From: Dietzia sp. ANT_WB102
GTDB taxonomy: Bacteria > Actinomycetota > Actinomycetes > Mycobacteriales > Mycobacteriaceae
DNA: 64,000 nt
Assembly (NCBI RefSeq): GCF_008369165.1
Contig: NZ_VOBA01000001.1
Coordinates: forward strand, 310,001 to 374,000
Direction of reading: 5' to 3'
Notes under the pieces: generated by a model
Database searches by the model: none
The model's input: the letters and a program-made list of their open reading frames with translations, nothing else
What the model was told of the DNA's origin: nothing
Shown: piece after piece, positions 54,126-62,979 of the stretch
How the letters are laid out: each line of letters begins with the position of its first letter
Numbering within the stretch: position 1 is the first letter of the stretch
Position numbers and translations under genes: made by a program

Positions 54126-55253
54126 ATGGAAGCGATGAGCACTACTACCCGATCGTCGCGCCGTGGTCGATCGCTGCTCCGCACGCGGGGCGCGGTCATG
54201 GCCTCGCTCCTCGCCGTCCTGTCCGGCGGGGCGGTCACCGGCGCCCTCATGGCGTCGGCCATCAACGATCCCCACTCGAAAAGCTCCGAGCGCATAGCGG
54301 CGGTCGTGCCCCAAGTCGATCCGCGCACCCTGTCCGGACCCGCGTACGCGGACGCCACGCCGGGCACCTGCCTCACCTGGTCGATCGACGCCGCGGACCG
54401 CGTCACCTCGTTCGACACCGTCAACTGTGCCGAGCCGCACCGGTTCGAGGTGGCGGGTCGGATCGACCTCTCGGGGGTCCCCGGCTTCGGGGAGGCCGCG
54501 CCACTGCCGGTCAGCGCCGAGCTGGCGCCGGTGGGCACGAACCGCTGTCTGCCGCTGGTGGCCAGTTACGCCGGCGGACGCGAGGTCGACCCCGAGGGGA
54601 GGTTCACCGGGCTCGTGGTGCCGCCGTCCGAACAGGGGTGGAACAAGGGTGACCGGAGCGTGCTGTGCGGTATCGCCGCCGCTGAGCTCGACGGTCGCTC
54701 CGCCCTGTCGACGGGAACATTCGCCCGGGCCGACCAGCACCGCCGGTGGGATCCGGGCACCTGCCTGGGCTTCACCGACGAGGGCCTGCCCGGCGCGACC
54801 ACGCCCTGTTCGGAGGACCACTCGATCGAGATCGTCGCCGACATCGACGTCTCCGGCGTATTCCCGGAGGGGCCAGTCCCCCCGGATCCACGCCAGCAGT
54901 CCGAGCTCACCGCCGACGCCTGCCGGGAGGCCGGCGTCGCCTACCTCGGTGAGGCCGAGGCGCTACGCCAGACGACCCTCATCTCCACGCTGGTCAACCC
55001 GATCTCGGAGGTCTCCTGGCAGACCGGTAGCCGAACCGTCAACTGCGGGTTGATGAAGGCCGCGGAGCCCGGCCCGTTCGCGGTACTGCGGGGGTCGGCT
55101 CGGCAGGGCGTGCTGATCGACGGGGCCACCCCGGTCGCGCCCACCACCACCCAGATACCGCCGCCGGGTCAGCCGCCGGGGGGCGTCCCCGGAGCCCCGA
55201 CCGACACGGGCCAGGGCACGGTGTCGGTGCCGGTGCCCGGCGGGACGCCGTGA
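54126..55253 (+). CDS. Septum-formation-family membrane protein
   Basis: 375 residues. A basic N-terminus, one transmembrane helix (about 24-43), then two copies of a Cys-containing extracytoplasmic domain: TPGTCLTWSIDAADRVTSF with NCAEPHRFEVAG, and DPGTCLGF with PCSEDHSIEIVADID. The tail is Pro/Gly-rich. This is the layout of the actinobacterial septum-formation family; Rv3835 is in the same position. It may act in cell division outside the membrane. ATG 54126 or ATG 54135 could be the start; neither has a good ribosome-binding site. Its stop overlaps the next gene (GTGA). Confidence 0.8.
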   Translation: MEAMSTTTRSSRRGRSLLRTRGAVMASLLAVLSGGAVTGALMASAINDPHSKSSERIAAVVPQVDPRTLSGPAYADATPGTCLTWSIDAADRVTSFDTVNCAEPHRFEVAGRIDLSGVPGFGEAAPLPVSAELAPVGTNRCLPLVASYAGGREVDPEGRFTGLVVPPSEQGWNKGDRSVLCGIAAAELDGRSALSTGTFARADQHRRWDPGTCLGFTDEGLPGATTPCSEDHSIEIVADIDVSGVFPEGPVPPDPRQQSELTADACREAGVAYLGEAEALRQTTLISTLVNPISEVSWQTGSRTVNCGLMKAAEPGPFAVLRGSARQGVLIDGATPVAPTTTQIPPPGQPPGGVPGAPTDTGQGTVSVPVPGGTP

Positions 55254-55600
55254 GCCTCACCGTTGACGAGACGCGCTTCGAGGAACTGGTGGACGACGCC
55301 TTGGACTCCGTCCCCGATGCGCTGTTCGCGGCGATGGACAACGTCGTCGTCCTCATCGCCGACCGCCACCCGGACGAGCCCGACCTGCTGGGCCTGTACG
55401 AGGGGGTGGCGCTGACCGAACGCGACACCACCTACTCAGGATTCCTGCCGGACACCATCACGATCTACCGGGGCGCGCTGTGCGCGTTCTGCTCCACAGA
55501 GGAAGAACTGGTCCACGAAGTGGCGGTGACGGTGATCCACGAGATCGCGCACCACTTCGGGATCGACGAGCAGACCCTCCACGAGCTCGGCTGGGGGTGA
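55250..55600 (+). CDS. Zincin-type metallopeptidase family protein
   Basis: 116 residues. The zinc motif HExxH is His97-Glu98-...-His101 in VIHEIAHHFGIDE, with a third ligand likely the Glu or Asp just after. The rest fits the small PF06262 metallopeptidase family (Rv3836-type): FEELVDDALDSVPDAL and GLYEGVALTERDT. Peptidase activity in this family is predicted rather than established. The GTG start overlaps the septum-formation gene stop by 4 nt, so the pair is translated together. Confidence 0.88.
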   Translation: MSLTVDETRFEELVDDALDSVPDALFAAMDNVVVLIADRHPDEPDLLGLYEGVALTERDTTYSGFLPDTITIYRGALCAFCSTEEELVHEVAVTVIHEIAHHFGIDEQTLHELGWG

Positions 55601-55638
55601 GCCGCCCGGGCCCGTCCGGCGCGAGCAGTGCCCCGCGG

Positions 55639-56271
55639 TCAGTACCCCGGACGCCCCGGGTGATCGCCCCACCGCTCGCACGACCAGCCGCCGCCGTCCG
55701 GCGCGAGTTCGATGATCCCGCAATTGGGGATCCGGTTGTCCAGTGCCCACTGCGAGGGCACCGAGCCGGCGAACACGGAGACCATCCGCATCAGCGTGCC
55801 GTGCACCACCAACACCACATCGATGGCGTTGTCGAGGTAGGACTCGCGCAGCTCCGCGATCAGTGGCATGGTCCGCGCCTGCACGTCCAGGGCGCTCTCG
55901 CCGCCCGGCAGCCGAGAGTCGAGGTCGCCGCGCTCTAGCCAGTCGCGCACCATCCGGTTATAGGCCAGCAATGCCTCGGTGCCGGTCTGCATCTCGTAGC
56001 TTCCGGCCTGCACCTCGTGGACGCCGGGAACGGCCTGCGTGGGCAGGTTCATCTCCGCAGCGATCAGCCCGGCGGTCTCGCGGGCGCGGGCGGCTTCGGA
56101 ACTGAGGACGACGGAGGGCCGGATGCCCGAGCCGGCGAGCTCCTCACCCACGAGCCGCGCCTGGTCGCGACCGAGGTCAGTGAGCGGGGCGCCCGGCAGT
56201 GCGGTGTCCAGGGCGCCCGCGACGTTCGAGGGGGTCTGACCATGGCGGACCAGGTGGAGGCGTGCGCTCAC
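55639..56271 (-). CDS. Phosphoglycerate-mutase-like histidine phosphatase
   Basis: 210 residues. Catalytic RHG motif at residues 9-11 (HLVRHGQTPSN), SSEAARARETAGLIA, GGESALDVQAR and the second His in VLVVHGTLMRMVS. This is the histidine phosphatase fold; most small members act on sugar phosphates or other phosphoesters rather than as glycolytic mutases. The position matches Rv3837c, downstream of pheA. The GTG start overlaps the pheA stop by 4 nt; the open frame further upstream belongs to the wrong reading of pheA. Confidence 0.88.
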   Translation of the reverse strand: MSARLHLVRHGQTPSNVAGALDTALPGAPLTDLGRDQARLVGEELAGSGIRPSVVLSSEAARARETAGLIAAEMNLPTQAVPGVHEVQAGSYEMQTGTEALLAYNRMVRDWLERGDLDSRLPGGESALDVQARTMPLIAELRESYLDNAIDVVLVVHGTLMRMVSVFAGSVPSQWALDNRIPNCGIIELAPDGGGWSCERWGDHPGRPGY

Positions 56272-57203
56272 CCCGCGTCCTCCCCGCGGCGCAGCCCGTC
56301 GACCCACTGCAGCGCCGCCCCGCGATCCGGCGGCGGCGCACCGGCAGCGTTTCCACCGTCCGCGACGGGCCACGATCCGAGGTACCGCAGGTCGGCGGTC
56401 CGGTGGCGCAGTGCGACGAGCGCCTCGGCTACGGCAGGGTCCTCGAGGTGCCCCACGAGGTCCACGTGGAACAGGTAGGTGAACCGCTCGACGCGGGTCG
56501 GTCGGGAGCCGATGCGGGTGAGGTCGATGTCGCGGATCGACAGTTCGGTGAGGGCCTGGACCAGGGAGTTGGGTTCGTGCGGCAGTCCGAAGATCACGCA
56601 GGTGCGGTCGCTGCCGGTGCGGGGCGGCGGCGGGGCGGGACGGCCGACCAGTACGAACCGGGTGCGGGCGCCGCTCACGTCGGCGACGTTCTCGGCGAGC
56701 GGGACCAGCCCGTTGATCTCGCCGGCCCGGCCGGGTGCGGCGGTGGCGTCGGCGGTGCCGGCGGCGACCTCCTCGGCTCCGGCCGCGGTGGAGGAGGTGG
56801 TCTCGATGTGTGCCCTCGGCAGGTTCACCCCGACCCAGCGCCGGACCTGCGCCGCGGCGACGGGGTGAGTCCGCAGGACGCGCACGTCGGCGGCGGCAGT
56901 ACCGGGCCGCACGAGGATGGAGAACACCACATCGAGTTCGGTCTCGGCGAAGATCTGCAGCCGGTCCCCCACAGCGAGCGCGTCGCTGGTGGGGTTGACG
57001 GTGCCGTCGACGGAGTTTTCGAACGGGACACACGCGTAGTCGGCGGTGCCGTCGCGGACCATGGCCAGCGCCTCGTCGGGGGTGCCGGCGGGGACCGCCT
57101 CGGCGTCCGCGAGCAGAGCCGAAGTCCGCGCGTCGGCGCGCAGTCGGTGCAGGGCGGCATCGGTGAAGGTGCCGGGCGGGCCGAGGTAGGCGACGGTGAC
57201 CAC
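56268..57203 (-). CDS. pheA: Prephenate dehydratase
   Basis: 311 residues (321 in M. tuberculosis). The N-terminus starts directly with the family hallmark VAYLGPPGTFTDAAL, followed by PFENSVDGTVNPT and TRFVLVG. The C-terminal ACT domain (PNSLVQALTELSIRDIDLTRI) should bind phenylalanine for feedback control; the usual ESRP is GSRP here. It converts prephenate to phenylpyruvate. The frame is open to 57425, but GTG 57203 is fixed by TAGGCT 7 nt before it and by the family start. Coupled to the downstream phosphatase. Confidence 0.95.
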   Translation of the reverse strand: MVTVAYLGPPGTFTDAALHRLRADARTSALLADAEAVPAGTPDEALAMVRDGTADYACVPFENSVDGTVNPTSDALAVGDRLQIFAETELDVVFSILVRPGTAAADVRVLRTHPVAAAQVRRWVGVNLPRAHIETTSSTAAGAEEVAAGTADATAAPGRAGEINGLVPLAENVADVSGARTRFVLVGRPAPPPPRTGSDRTCVIFGLPHEPNSLVQALTELSIRDIDLTRIGSRPTRVERFTYLFHVDLVGHLEDPAVAEALVALRHRTADLRYLGSWPVADGGNAAGAPPPDRGAALQWVDGLRRGEDAG

Positions 57204-57210
57204 GACGACA

Positions 57211-57216
57211 AGCCTA
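57211..57216 (-). promoter_or_regulatory. -10 hexamer TAGGCT, leaderless start of pheA
   Basis: It ends 7 nt before GTG 57203. Same hexamer and spacing as serS. Confidence 0.6.
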
Positions 57217-57223
57217 GCCAGCG

Positions 57224-57763
57224 TCAGGTGCCGTCGACGGACGCGAGGCCTGCCGTGACGGCCTTGACCCGCCCGTCGGGCACGAGAACGTACGTCACCA
57301 CGTCGCGGATCGCCTCCCGGGCCGACCTCGACAGGCCCAGAATTCGGGCCGGGTCCGGCGCGCCTAGTGCCGCGCGCACATCCGCTCCGGTCATGGCCGC
57401 CACCGCGCCGGCGAGCAACGCCCACACCTGACCGGCGTCGGCGCAGCGTGGCACCAGCCCGGAACCGAACCCGACCCCGGAGTGCGCGGCTACCGCCAGC
57501 AGGCCCGCGAGATGATCGGCGGCGGGGCCGGCCCCAGCCAACCCGGGGGCTACGTCGACGACCGCAGGAGTACCCGCGGCGAGGACGTCAGCCACAGCGT
57601 CGAGCGTGGGTAGGCCGGTGCCGGCAGCGGACTCCACCACGACCGGGGCAGGCGCAGACCAGCGGGCCAGCGCCGACACCATCGAAGTCTCGTCGACAAC
57701 AAGGTCGTCCAGGAGATCCGGTCTCGAAGGTCCGCGGCCGAGCAGTTCGAGCGACACTGTCAT
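57224..57763 (-). CDS. Unrecognised actinobacterial protein
   Basis: 179 residues, mostly short hydrophobic alternations with Ala, Val and Gly (PVVVESAAGTGLPTLDAVAD; PAVVDVAPGLAGAGPAADHL). This suggests an alpha/beta or partial TIM-barrel fold. No signal peptide or membrane helix is clear. I do not recognise the family. It is 20 nt upstream of the pheA start on the same strand, with the pheA -10 hexamer just past its stop. A near-match to a -10 (TAGACC) lies 7 nt before ATG 57763. Confidence 0.65.
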   Translation of the reverse strand: MTVSLELLGRGPSRPDLLDDLVVDETSMVSALARWSAPAPVVVESAAGTGLPTLDAVADVLAAGTPAVVDVAPGLAGAGPAADHLAGLLAVAAHSGVGFGSGLVPRCADAGQVWALLAGAVAAMTGADVRAALGAPDPARILGLSRSAREAIRDVVTYVLVPDGRVKAVTAGLASVDGT

Positions 57764-57791
57764 GACCTCAGGTCTACACCCCGGGCGTTGC

Positions 57792-57797
57792 TACGCT
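57792..57797 (+). promoter_or_regulatory. -10 hexamer TACGCT, leaderless start at 57805
   Basis: It ends 7 nt before ATG 57805 and would drive the two-gene unit ending at 59342. Confidence 0.5.
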
Positions 57798-57804
57798 CTC
57801 CCCG

Positions 57805-58494
57805 ATGGGTACCGACAACTCCCCCGTGCCCGAGTACGCGGCCGACCACCTCCCCGCCCCGGACGACGCCCCGGACGCCTCCCACCTCACACCGGAGGAG
57901 AAGCACGGGCCTCGCACCGTCTACGTGGCACTGGCCCTGCTGGCCGCGTTGCTCATTATCTCGGTAGCCACCGATCCGGCGTCAGTCCTGCCCAGGGACT
58001 CGACCCTGCACGGCGCCTATCACCTGGACAAGGCCTCCGGGTTGGAGCTGCAGGTGCCCGTCGGCTGGCGTGTGCAGAGCAACGCCGAGTTCGGGACCGT
58101 GGAGATGCGACCGGTCGGCACCGGGCGGGCCCTGGACACCCGCATCCTCGCCGGGCCCCTGGAATCCGGGATCGCCGCCGCGGCGATCGATGACGACCAG
58201 GGTGCGGCGACCGCCCTCGCCGAGACCGTTCAGATGTTTGTCCTGGGCGTGACCGGGGTCCGTGACGAACAACGAACCGTCCCCGTCGCCAACGAGGCGG
58301 GCACGGGCGCCTCGATCTCGTACGTGGTGGCCCCGAGCGGCGTCGACCATGACTCCGGCGGGCTCGTCTACGCCGCCGTCTTCGGTTCGGAGGGTCGCCG
58401 CTGGTGGGTGGCATATGTGACCACCGCGCAACGGTCCGCTCCCGGCATCCGGTGGATGGACCGGATCGTCGACCACGTCCGGCTCCCCTGGTGA
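57805..58494 (+). CDS. Membrane-anchored extracytoplasmic protein
   Basis: 229 residues. An acidic N-terminal tail of about 36 residues, one transmembrane helix (about 37-56, VYVALALLAALLIISVAT), then a soluble domain of about 165 residues outside the cell. That domain (GLELQVPVGWRVQSNAEFG ... ASISYVVAP ... VAYVTTAQRS) has the alternating-strand pattern of PsbP/LpqN-like domains, but this is a tentative comparison. No catalytic motif seen. Its stop overlaps the CPBP gene start (GTGA), so a joint role is plausible. Confidence 0.65.
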   Translation: MGTDNSPVPEYAADHLPAPDDAPDASHLTPEEKHGPRTVYVALALLAALLIISVATDPASVLPRDSTLHGAYHLDKASGLELQVPVGWRVQSNAEFGTVEMRPVGTGRALDTRILAGPLESGIAAAAIDDDQGAATALAETVQMFVLGVTGVRDEQRTVPVANEAGTGASISYVVAPSGVDHDSGGLVYAAVFGSEGRRWWVAYVTTAQRSAPGIRWMDRIVDHVRLPW

Positions 58495-59342
58495 GCGACT
58501 CGTCGACCCCCTGGTCCGGGGCGGGACGACTCCGACGCGCTCTCTCGCCCCGCGAGGCGTTCGCCAGGTATGCGGCTCGGTTCGACCCGGTCATCGATCC
58601 TCGAGTCCGCCGGTTGTTGGTGGCGGAGTTCGTCGTCGTCCTCCTCGTCACTTTCGGCCTTTCCGGCGCCTACGCCGTCCTCGACCTGGTCTCCGCCCTG
58701 CTCGCACCCACCGGTCTCGGGGAGCAGACCGCCGCGCTCAACGTCTCGCGTTCTGAGCACCCGTGGCTCGACCTGGCCTACCAGGCGCTCGGGGTGATGC
58801 GGCTGGTGGCATGGGCGCTGCTGCCACTGGTTTTGCTCGCGCACTCCGGGCTCCGCGCAAGGGCGATCGGTCTCGTGCGCGACCGGCCGGGGCGGCAGGT
58901 GGCGTGGGGGCTGGCGTTGACGGCCGTCATCGGCGTCCCCGGCCTGGCGCTGTACCTCGGCGCGGTCGCCGCCGGCGTCAACCTCCAAGTGTCCGCGTCG
59001 GGCCTGGGCGAGACGTGGTGGCGGCCTGTCGTGCTGGTGTTGTCCGCGGCCGGTAACGGCGCCGCCGAGGAAATCCTCGTGGTGGGCTACCTGCTGATCC
59101 GTCTGCGTCAGCTGGGGGTGCCACCCGCGCTGGCCCTGGTAGCGAGTGCCCTGCTGCGCGGGTCGTACCACCTCTACCAGGGATTCGGCGGCGGGCTCGG
59201 CAATCTGCTGATGGGCGTGGTGTTCGCACTGTGGTGGATGCGAACCCGACGGCTGTGGCCGCTGGTGCTGGCGCACACGCTGCTCGATGTGGTGGCGTTC
59301 GTCGGCTACGCACTACTGGCCCCGCACGTGTCGTGGCTGTGA
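58491..59342 (+). CDS. CPBP-family intramembrane metalloprotease
   Basis: 283 residues with about seven hydrophobic segments. The CPBP/Abi motifs are GNGAAEEILVVGYLLIRL (Glu-Glu pair), LLRGSYHLYQG with the His, and VLAHTLLDVVAF near the C-terminus. CPBP proteins are intramembrane proteases or bacteriocin-immunity proteins; the substrate is unknown. GTG 58491 overlaps the previous stop by 4 nt, so a longer start at 58404 is rejected. Confidence 0.87.
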   Translation: MSDSSTPWSGAGRLRRALSPREAFARYAARFDPVIDPRVRRLLVAEFVVVLLVTFGLSGAYAVLDLVSALLAPTGLGEQTAALNVSRSEHPWLDLAYQALGVMRLVAWALLPLVLLAHSGLRARAIGLVRDRPGRQVAWGLALTAVIGVPGLALYLGAVAAGVNLQVSASGLGETWWRPVVLVLSAAGNGAAEEILVVGYLLIRLRQLGVPPALALVASALLRGSYHLYQGFGGGLGNLLMGVVFALWWMRTRRLWPLVLAHTLLDVVAFVGYALLAPHVSWL

Positions 59343-59392
59343 CGCTGGTCCCGCCGGGGCGGTGGGACCCGCCGACCGCGGGGCCGGGCAAG

Positions 59393-59398
59393 TAGAGT
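59393..59398 (+). promoter_or_regulatory. -10 hexamer TAGAGT, leaderless start of the LCP gene
   Basis: It ends 8 nt before ATG 59407. Confidence 0.5.
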
Positions 59399-59406
59399 CC
59401 GATCCC

Positions 59407-60903
59407 ATGACCGACGACCCCAGGCGCCGGCACCTCACTCCGGAGGAGGCCGCCGAGCTTCGGCGACGCGCGCGCGAACGCCGCGGTTACGCCGACCCCG
59501 GCACGTCGGGCGATCCGTCGGCGCGACCCGACCAGGCCGCCCGGCGGGACCCGCGCGCAGCGGGCCGTGAGCGTCCGGCGGGTCGCGCCGGATACCAGCC
59601 ACGTCAGGACCCCGAACCGCTGTCCCCGGAGGAGCGGGCGCGTTACGCCGGACGCGCCCGCCGAGATCCGCGCGACCCCGGTGATCTCAGAGCCACGCGG
59701 GCCCCTCGCGACCCACGAGCCTCCCGAGACCCCCGGGATCCACGAGCTGCCCGAGATCCCCGCGCCCGAGACCCGCGAGCCGCCCGTGACCCCCGGAACC
59801 CGAGGCAGCCGTCGGGCGCCCCGACCGGGTCGCGCGATCCCTACCGCCAGCCCGTCGACCGCCGCGGCGGTCGACCGGACCGCCGGCCCCCACGCGGGTC
59901 GGCCGCGATGCCGCCTGGCGGGCGACGCACCCGCCGCACCCCGCGGCGCCGAATCGGGCCCCTGAGGATTCTCGGTCTCGTGCTGGTCCTCGTGCTCACG
60001 CTCGGAGTGATCAGCGTGCTGTGGGCGGATTCGACACTCCAGCGGATCGACGCCTTGACCGACTATCCGGGGCGCGGCGGCAACACACCCGGCACCGTCA
60101 CGCTCCTCGTGGGCACCGACTCGCGGGAAGGGCTGACCGCCGAGCAGCAGGCCCAGTTATCGACCGGGTCGGAGTCCGACGCCGGTGGCAAGCGCACGGA
60201 CACCATGATGCTCGTTTACACCCCCCGTGGCCGTGATCGGACGATGCTCATCTCGCTGCCACGCGACCTGCTGGTCGACATCCCCGGGTACGGCGAGAAC
60301 AAACTCAATGCCGCCTACACGTTCGGCGGCCCGCCATTGCTGACCCAGACGCTGGAACAGCAGACGGGCATTCGGATCGACCACTACGCGGAGATCGGGT
60401 TCGGTGGGTTCGCGGGGATCGTCGACGCCGTCGGTGGGGTCGACATCTGCATCGAGGAGCCCATCAATGACCCGCTCGCCGGCCTCGATCTGGCGGCGGG
60501 CTGCCAGACCCTCGCCGGCCCGCAGGCCCTGGGGTTCGTACGCACCCGCTACGGTTTCGCCGAACAGGACCTGCAGCGCGTCCGCAACCAGCGGCAGTTC
60601 CTCGGTGCGCTCATGCATAAGACCCTCTCACCCGGGAATCTGCTCAACCCGTTCACGTCGGTGCCGTTGCTGAACTCTGGTGCCGAAGCTGTCACCGTGG
60701 ACACCGGAGACCACATCTGGACCCTCGCGATGGTCATGCGCAAACTCAGCAACGACCCGCTCACCGTCACCGCACCGCACGACGGGATGGCGTCGGGATC
60801 CGTGGGTTCCTACCTGGTGTGGGGACCCACGACCACCGGGTTCTTCGACGCGCTCGCCGCCGGGCGGACCCCTGGACAGGAGTACCTCGACACCGGGCCG
60901 TGA
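59407..60903 (+). CDS. LytR-CpsA-Psr (LCP) family glycopolymer ligase
   Basis: 498 residues. A cytoplasmic N-terminus of about 185 residues, very rich in Arg, Asp and Pro, holds RDPRA-type repeats (about residues 85-135). One helix (about 186-206) follows, then the LCP domain: LLVGTDSREG, KRTDTMMLVY, SLPRDLLVDIPGYGENKLN, FVRTRYGF and DLQRVRNQRQF. The Arg and Asp residues that bind the polyprenyl pyrophosphate are present. LCP enzymes attach polymers to peptidoglycan; in mycobacteria Lcp1 links arabinogalactan. Given the surrounding locus that role is plausible but unproven. No LytR_C domain is present. Confidence 0.9.
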   Translation: MTDDPRRRHLTPEEAAELRRRARERRGYADPGTSGDPSARPDQAARRDPRAAGRERPAGRAGYQPRQDPEPLSPEERARYAGRARRDPRDPGDLRATRAPRDPRASRDPRDPRAARDPRARDPRAARDPRNPRQPSGAPTGSRDPYRQPVDRRGGRPDRRPPRGSAAMPPGGRRTRRTPRRRIGPLRILGLVLVLVLTLGVISVLWADSTLQRIDALTDYPGRGGNTPGTVTLLVGTDSREGLTAEQQAQLSTGSESDAGGKRTDTMMLVYTPRGRDRTMLISLPRDLLVDIPGYGENKLNAAYTFGGPPLLTQTLEQQTGIRIDHYAEIGFGGFAGIVDAVGGVDICIEEPINDPLAGLDLAAGCQTLAGPQALGFVRTRYGFAEQDLQRVRNQRQFLGALMHKTLSPGNLLNPFTSVPLLNSGAEAVTVDTGDHIWTLAMVMRKLSNDPLTVTAPHDGMASGSVGSYLVWGPTTTGFFDALAAGRTPGQEYLDTGP

Positions 60904-60913
60904 GCGGCACCGG

Positions 60914-61882
60914 TCAGCCGGCCGGGGTGATGGAGACGATCCCCCAGGTTCCGTCCGCGTTCTCGGCGACGCGCACGCGTTGCCGGATCAGCACCGGGGC
61001 TGCCTCCGGTGGGTACTCGGTGAGGTCCACCTCTAGCAGGGTGGGTGAGAGTTCGCGCAGCTCCACACAGTGGGTCGTGCCCTCTGGAACCTGCTCCACC
61101 CCCTCGACGCGCAGCTGCTCCTCGGTCATCCGGCTCGACGGCGCGACCGCCTCGAACGCCTTTCCGACCGAACGTTCCACGTAGTAGGCGTGGTCGAAGG
61201 CCAGCACCGCGCCGGCGGGCGTCTCGAGCGAGCCCGGTCCGGAACCGACCACCCGGCCCGGTTCCGACACCTCCACGCACCCCGAATCCTGCTCCGCCAC
61301 CGGGCTGACGGCCCCACGGGCAATGACGTACCCGAGGACCGCGGACCCGCCCAGCACGGCGACGCCGGCGGCCACCAGAAGCGCTATCCGCGCCGGGCGG
61401 CGGTCCACCACCGCACGGGAGGCCGGCTCAGGATCATCCGGTCGATTCGAGACCGCGACCGGGGCGCCGAGGGAGAGGGTGGACAGGCCGTCCGCGTCAG
61501 ACGGAGCGGTTCGGCCGGAATCGTAAGGGTTGGTGCGGTCGGAGTCCCCGGACGGCAGCCGATCTGACCCCGGGGGGCCGACTGGATACTCTGCGGGCGG
61601 GGGACCGCCCGATCCGACGGACCTGGCACCGGGGCGGGCGGAGCCACCGGCGGCACCCAGGGTGATCCGGTTGGGCGGCGGGGCCTGACCCGGGGGATCC
61701 TGCTCCCGCGCTGCGGCCCGCGCGACGTCCGGACCGGTCGCCGCACCAGCCGACCGGTCCGCGGCCGTCACGCCGGGGATCGCGTGCTCTGGGGTCGGCC
61801 CGGACCGCAACCACGGCGGAACCGTCACCTCCGGGGGACGGGGCCCCTCATCGTCGTCGCCCGTCCTCGGTCGGTCGGCCAC
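60914..61882 (-). CDS. Single-pass membrane protein with extracytoplasmic domain
   Basis: 322 residues. A long disordered cytoplasmic region (1-162) rich in Pro, Gly, Asp and Ser, one helix (about 165-187, IALLVAAGVAVLGGSAVLGY), then about 130 residues outside. That domain has two Cys (SGCVEVSEPG; TTHCVELRE) that could form a disulfide, and a helix GAVLAFDHAYYVERS. No family is recognised with confidence. It converges with the LCP gene, 10 nt apart. GTG 61882 has AGGGGG a few nt upstream. Confidence 0.65.
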   Translation of the reverse strand: MADRPRTGDDDEGPRPPEVTVPPWLRSGPTPEHAIPGVTAADRSAGAATGPDVARAAAREQDPPGQAPPPNRITLGAAGGSARPGARSVGSGGPPPAEYPVGPPGSDRLPSGDSDRTNPYDSGRTAPSDADGLSTLSLGAPVAVSNRPDDPEPASRAVVDRRPARIALLVAAGVAVLGGSAVLGYVIARGAVSPVAEQDSGCVEVSEPGRVVGSGPGSLETPAGAVLAFDHAYYVERSVGKAFEAVAPSSRMTEEQLRVEGVEQVPEGTTHCVELRELSPTLLEVDLTEYPPEAAPVLIRQRVRVAENADGTWGIVSITPAG

Positions 61883-62015
61883 GCCGCCCCCTCATTCCAC
61901 GCCTGGTCGCCTCGTCGGATCTCCGGCGGCCACAAGTGCCACCGGACAGGATCCTAGAGGCCACCGCGCCCGGTCGGGGGTCCGTACCGCGAGGACCGGG
62001 CGGGAGGAGGTCCGT

Positions 62016-62924
62016 CTAGCGGAGGGTGACCTGGCGGGCTCGCAGGCCGTCGCGGGACGAGCGTTCGTCCGAGGTGAGGGGCGTGTCGTCGGCGAGCGCC
62101 TCGGCGAGCCGGGCGTCGAGCTCCTGCAGCGCCGGCACCCACTCCTGGTGATGCATCTCGCGGTCTAGGTCGAACACGGGCACGAGCAGCCCGTGCGTGC
62201 GGAACGACCCGGCGAAGCGGGACCCCTCGCCCAGATCGAGCGCCCCGGTCGCGTGCACTCGGGCGAGCGCCTCGAACAGGTCGTCCTCGTCCTCCGGCCG
62301 CACCCAACGGATGTGCGCCTTCTCACCGGCATCGACCCACCAGGCCGCCTCGATACCGTCGGCGGTGACCCGCGCCGACGGCATCATGACCTCGTTGGCG
62401 TTGCGGATCGCCTGTGCGATCTCGGGGCCGACCTCCACGCCCTCGGCCACCCACCACGAGAAGTCGTCGTGGACCACGATCTCCAGCGGCGCATCGGCGA
62501 CCACGACGTCGGCCAGCCCCGGGGTGGAGTCGGTCGGGTGTGACGAGGTGAGCGTCTCCCCGCCACCGGCGCGGCTCGCCCAGTCCACCGCGTATGCCAG
62601 ATCAGCCGCCGGGTCCGGTCCGTGGACCTGGACCTGGAGGCCCACCATCGCTTCCCCGCCGAGCCCCTCGTCGCGGACCAGTCCCGCGATGGCGCCGGGC
62701 AGGACGGTGGCCAAGGTGACCTCCCGTCCGCCTTCGACCGGGGTGAGTTGCGCGGTCGCTGATGGCACGAATTCGCGCATCGCCACCATGTCGCACTCCC
62801 CGGCGAACCCGGCGAACGGCCGTGGCTCGACGCTCAGTTCCTCACGCTCGGCCGCGCGCGCGGCGATCTTGGCCTGGCGGTTGCCGCCGGCCTTGGGCTC
62901 ATTGTGCCGATTCCGTCTACCCAC
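62016..62924 (-). CDS. DUF5926-family protein
   Basis: 302 residues, cytoplasmic, with a basic N-terminus (RRNRHNEPKAGGNRQAKIAA). The core has FAGFAGECDMVAMREFVPSA and a C-terminal helix EWVPALQELDARLAEAL. This matches the actinobacterial DUF5926 group as I remember it; function unknown. GTG 62924 is chosen over the in-frame GTG 62933 because TAATGT ends 7 nt before it. Confidence 0.8.
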   Translation of the reverse strand: MGRRNRHNEPKAGGNRQAKIAARAAEREELSVEPRPFAGFAGECDMVAMREFVPSATAQLTPVEGGREVTLATVLPGAIAGLVRDEGLGGEAMVGLQVQVHGPDPAADLAYAVDWASRAGGGETLTSSHPTDSTPGLADVVVADAPLEIVVHDDFSWWVAEGVEVGPEIAQAIRNANEVMMPSARVTADGIEAAWWVDAGEKAHIRWVRPEDEDDLFEALARVHATGALDLGEGSRFAGSFRTHGLLVPVFDLDREMHHQEWVPALQELDARLAEALADDTPLTSDERSSRDGLRARQVTLR

Positions 62925-62931
62925 GATCCCC

Positions 62932-62937
62932 ACATTA
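62932..62937 (-). promoter_or_regulatory. -10 hexamer TAATGT, leaderless start of the DUF5926 gene
   Basis: It ends 7 nt before GTG 62924 and overlaps the alternative GTG at 62933. Confidence 0.5.
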
Positions 62938-62979
62938 CGGTGCGCCTCCGTCGCCCGCCCGCATAGGCGTCAAGCTTTG

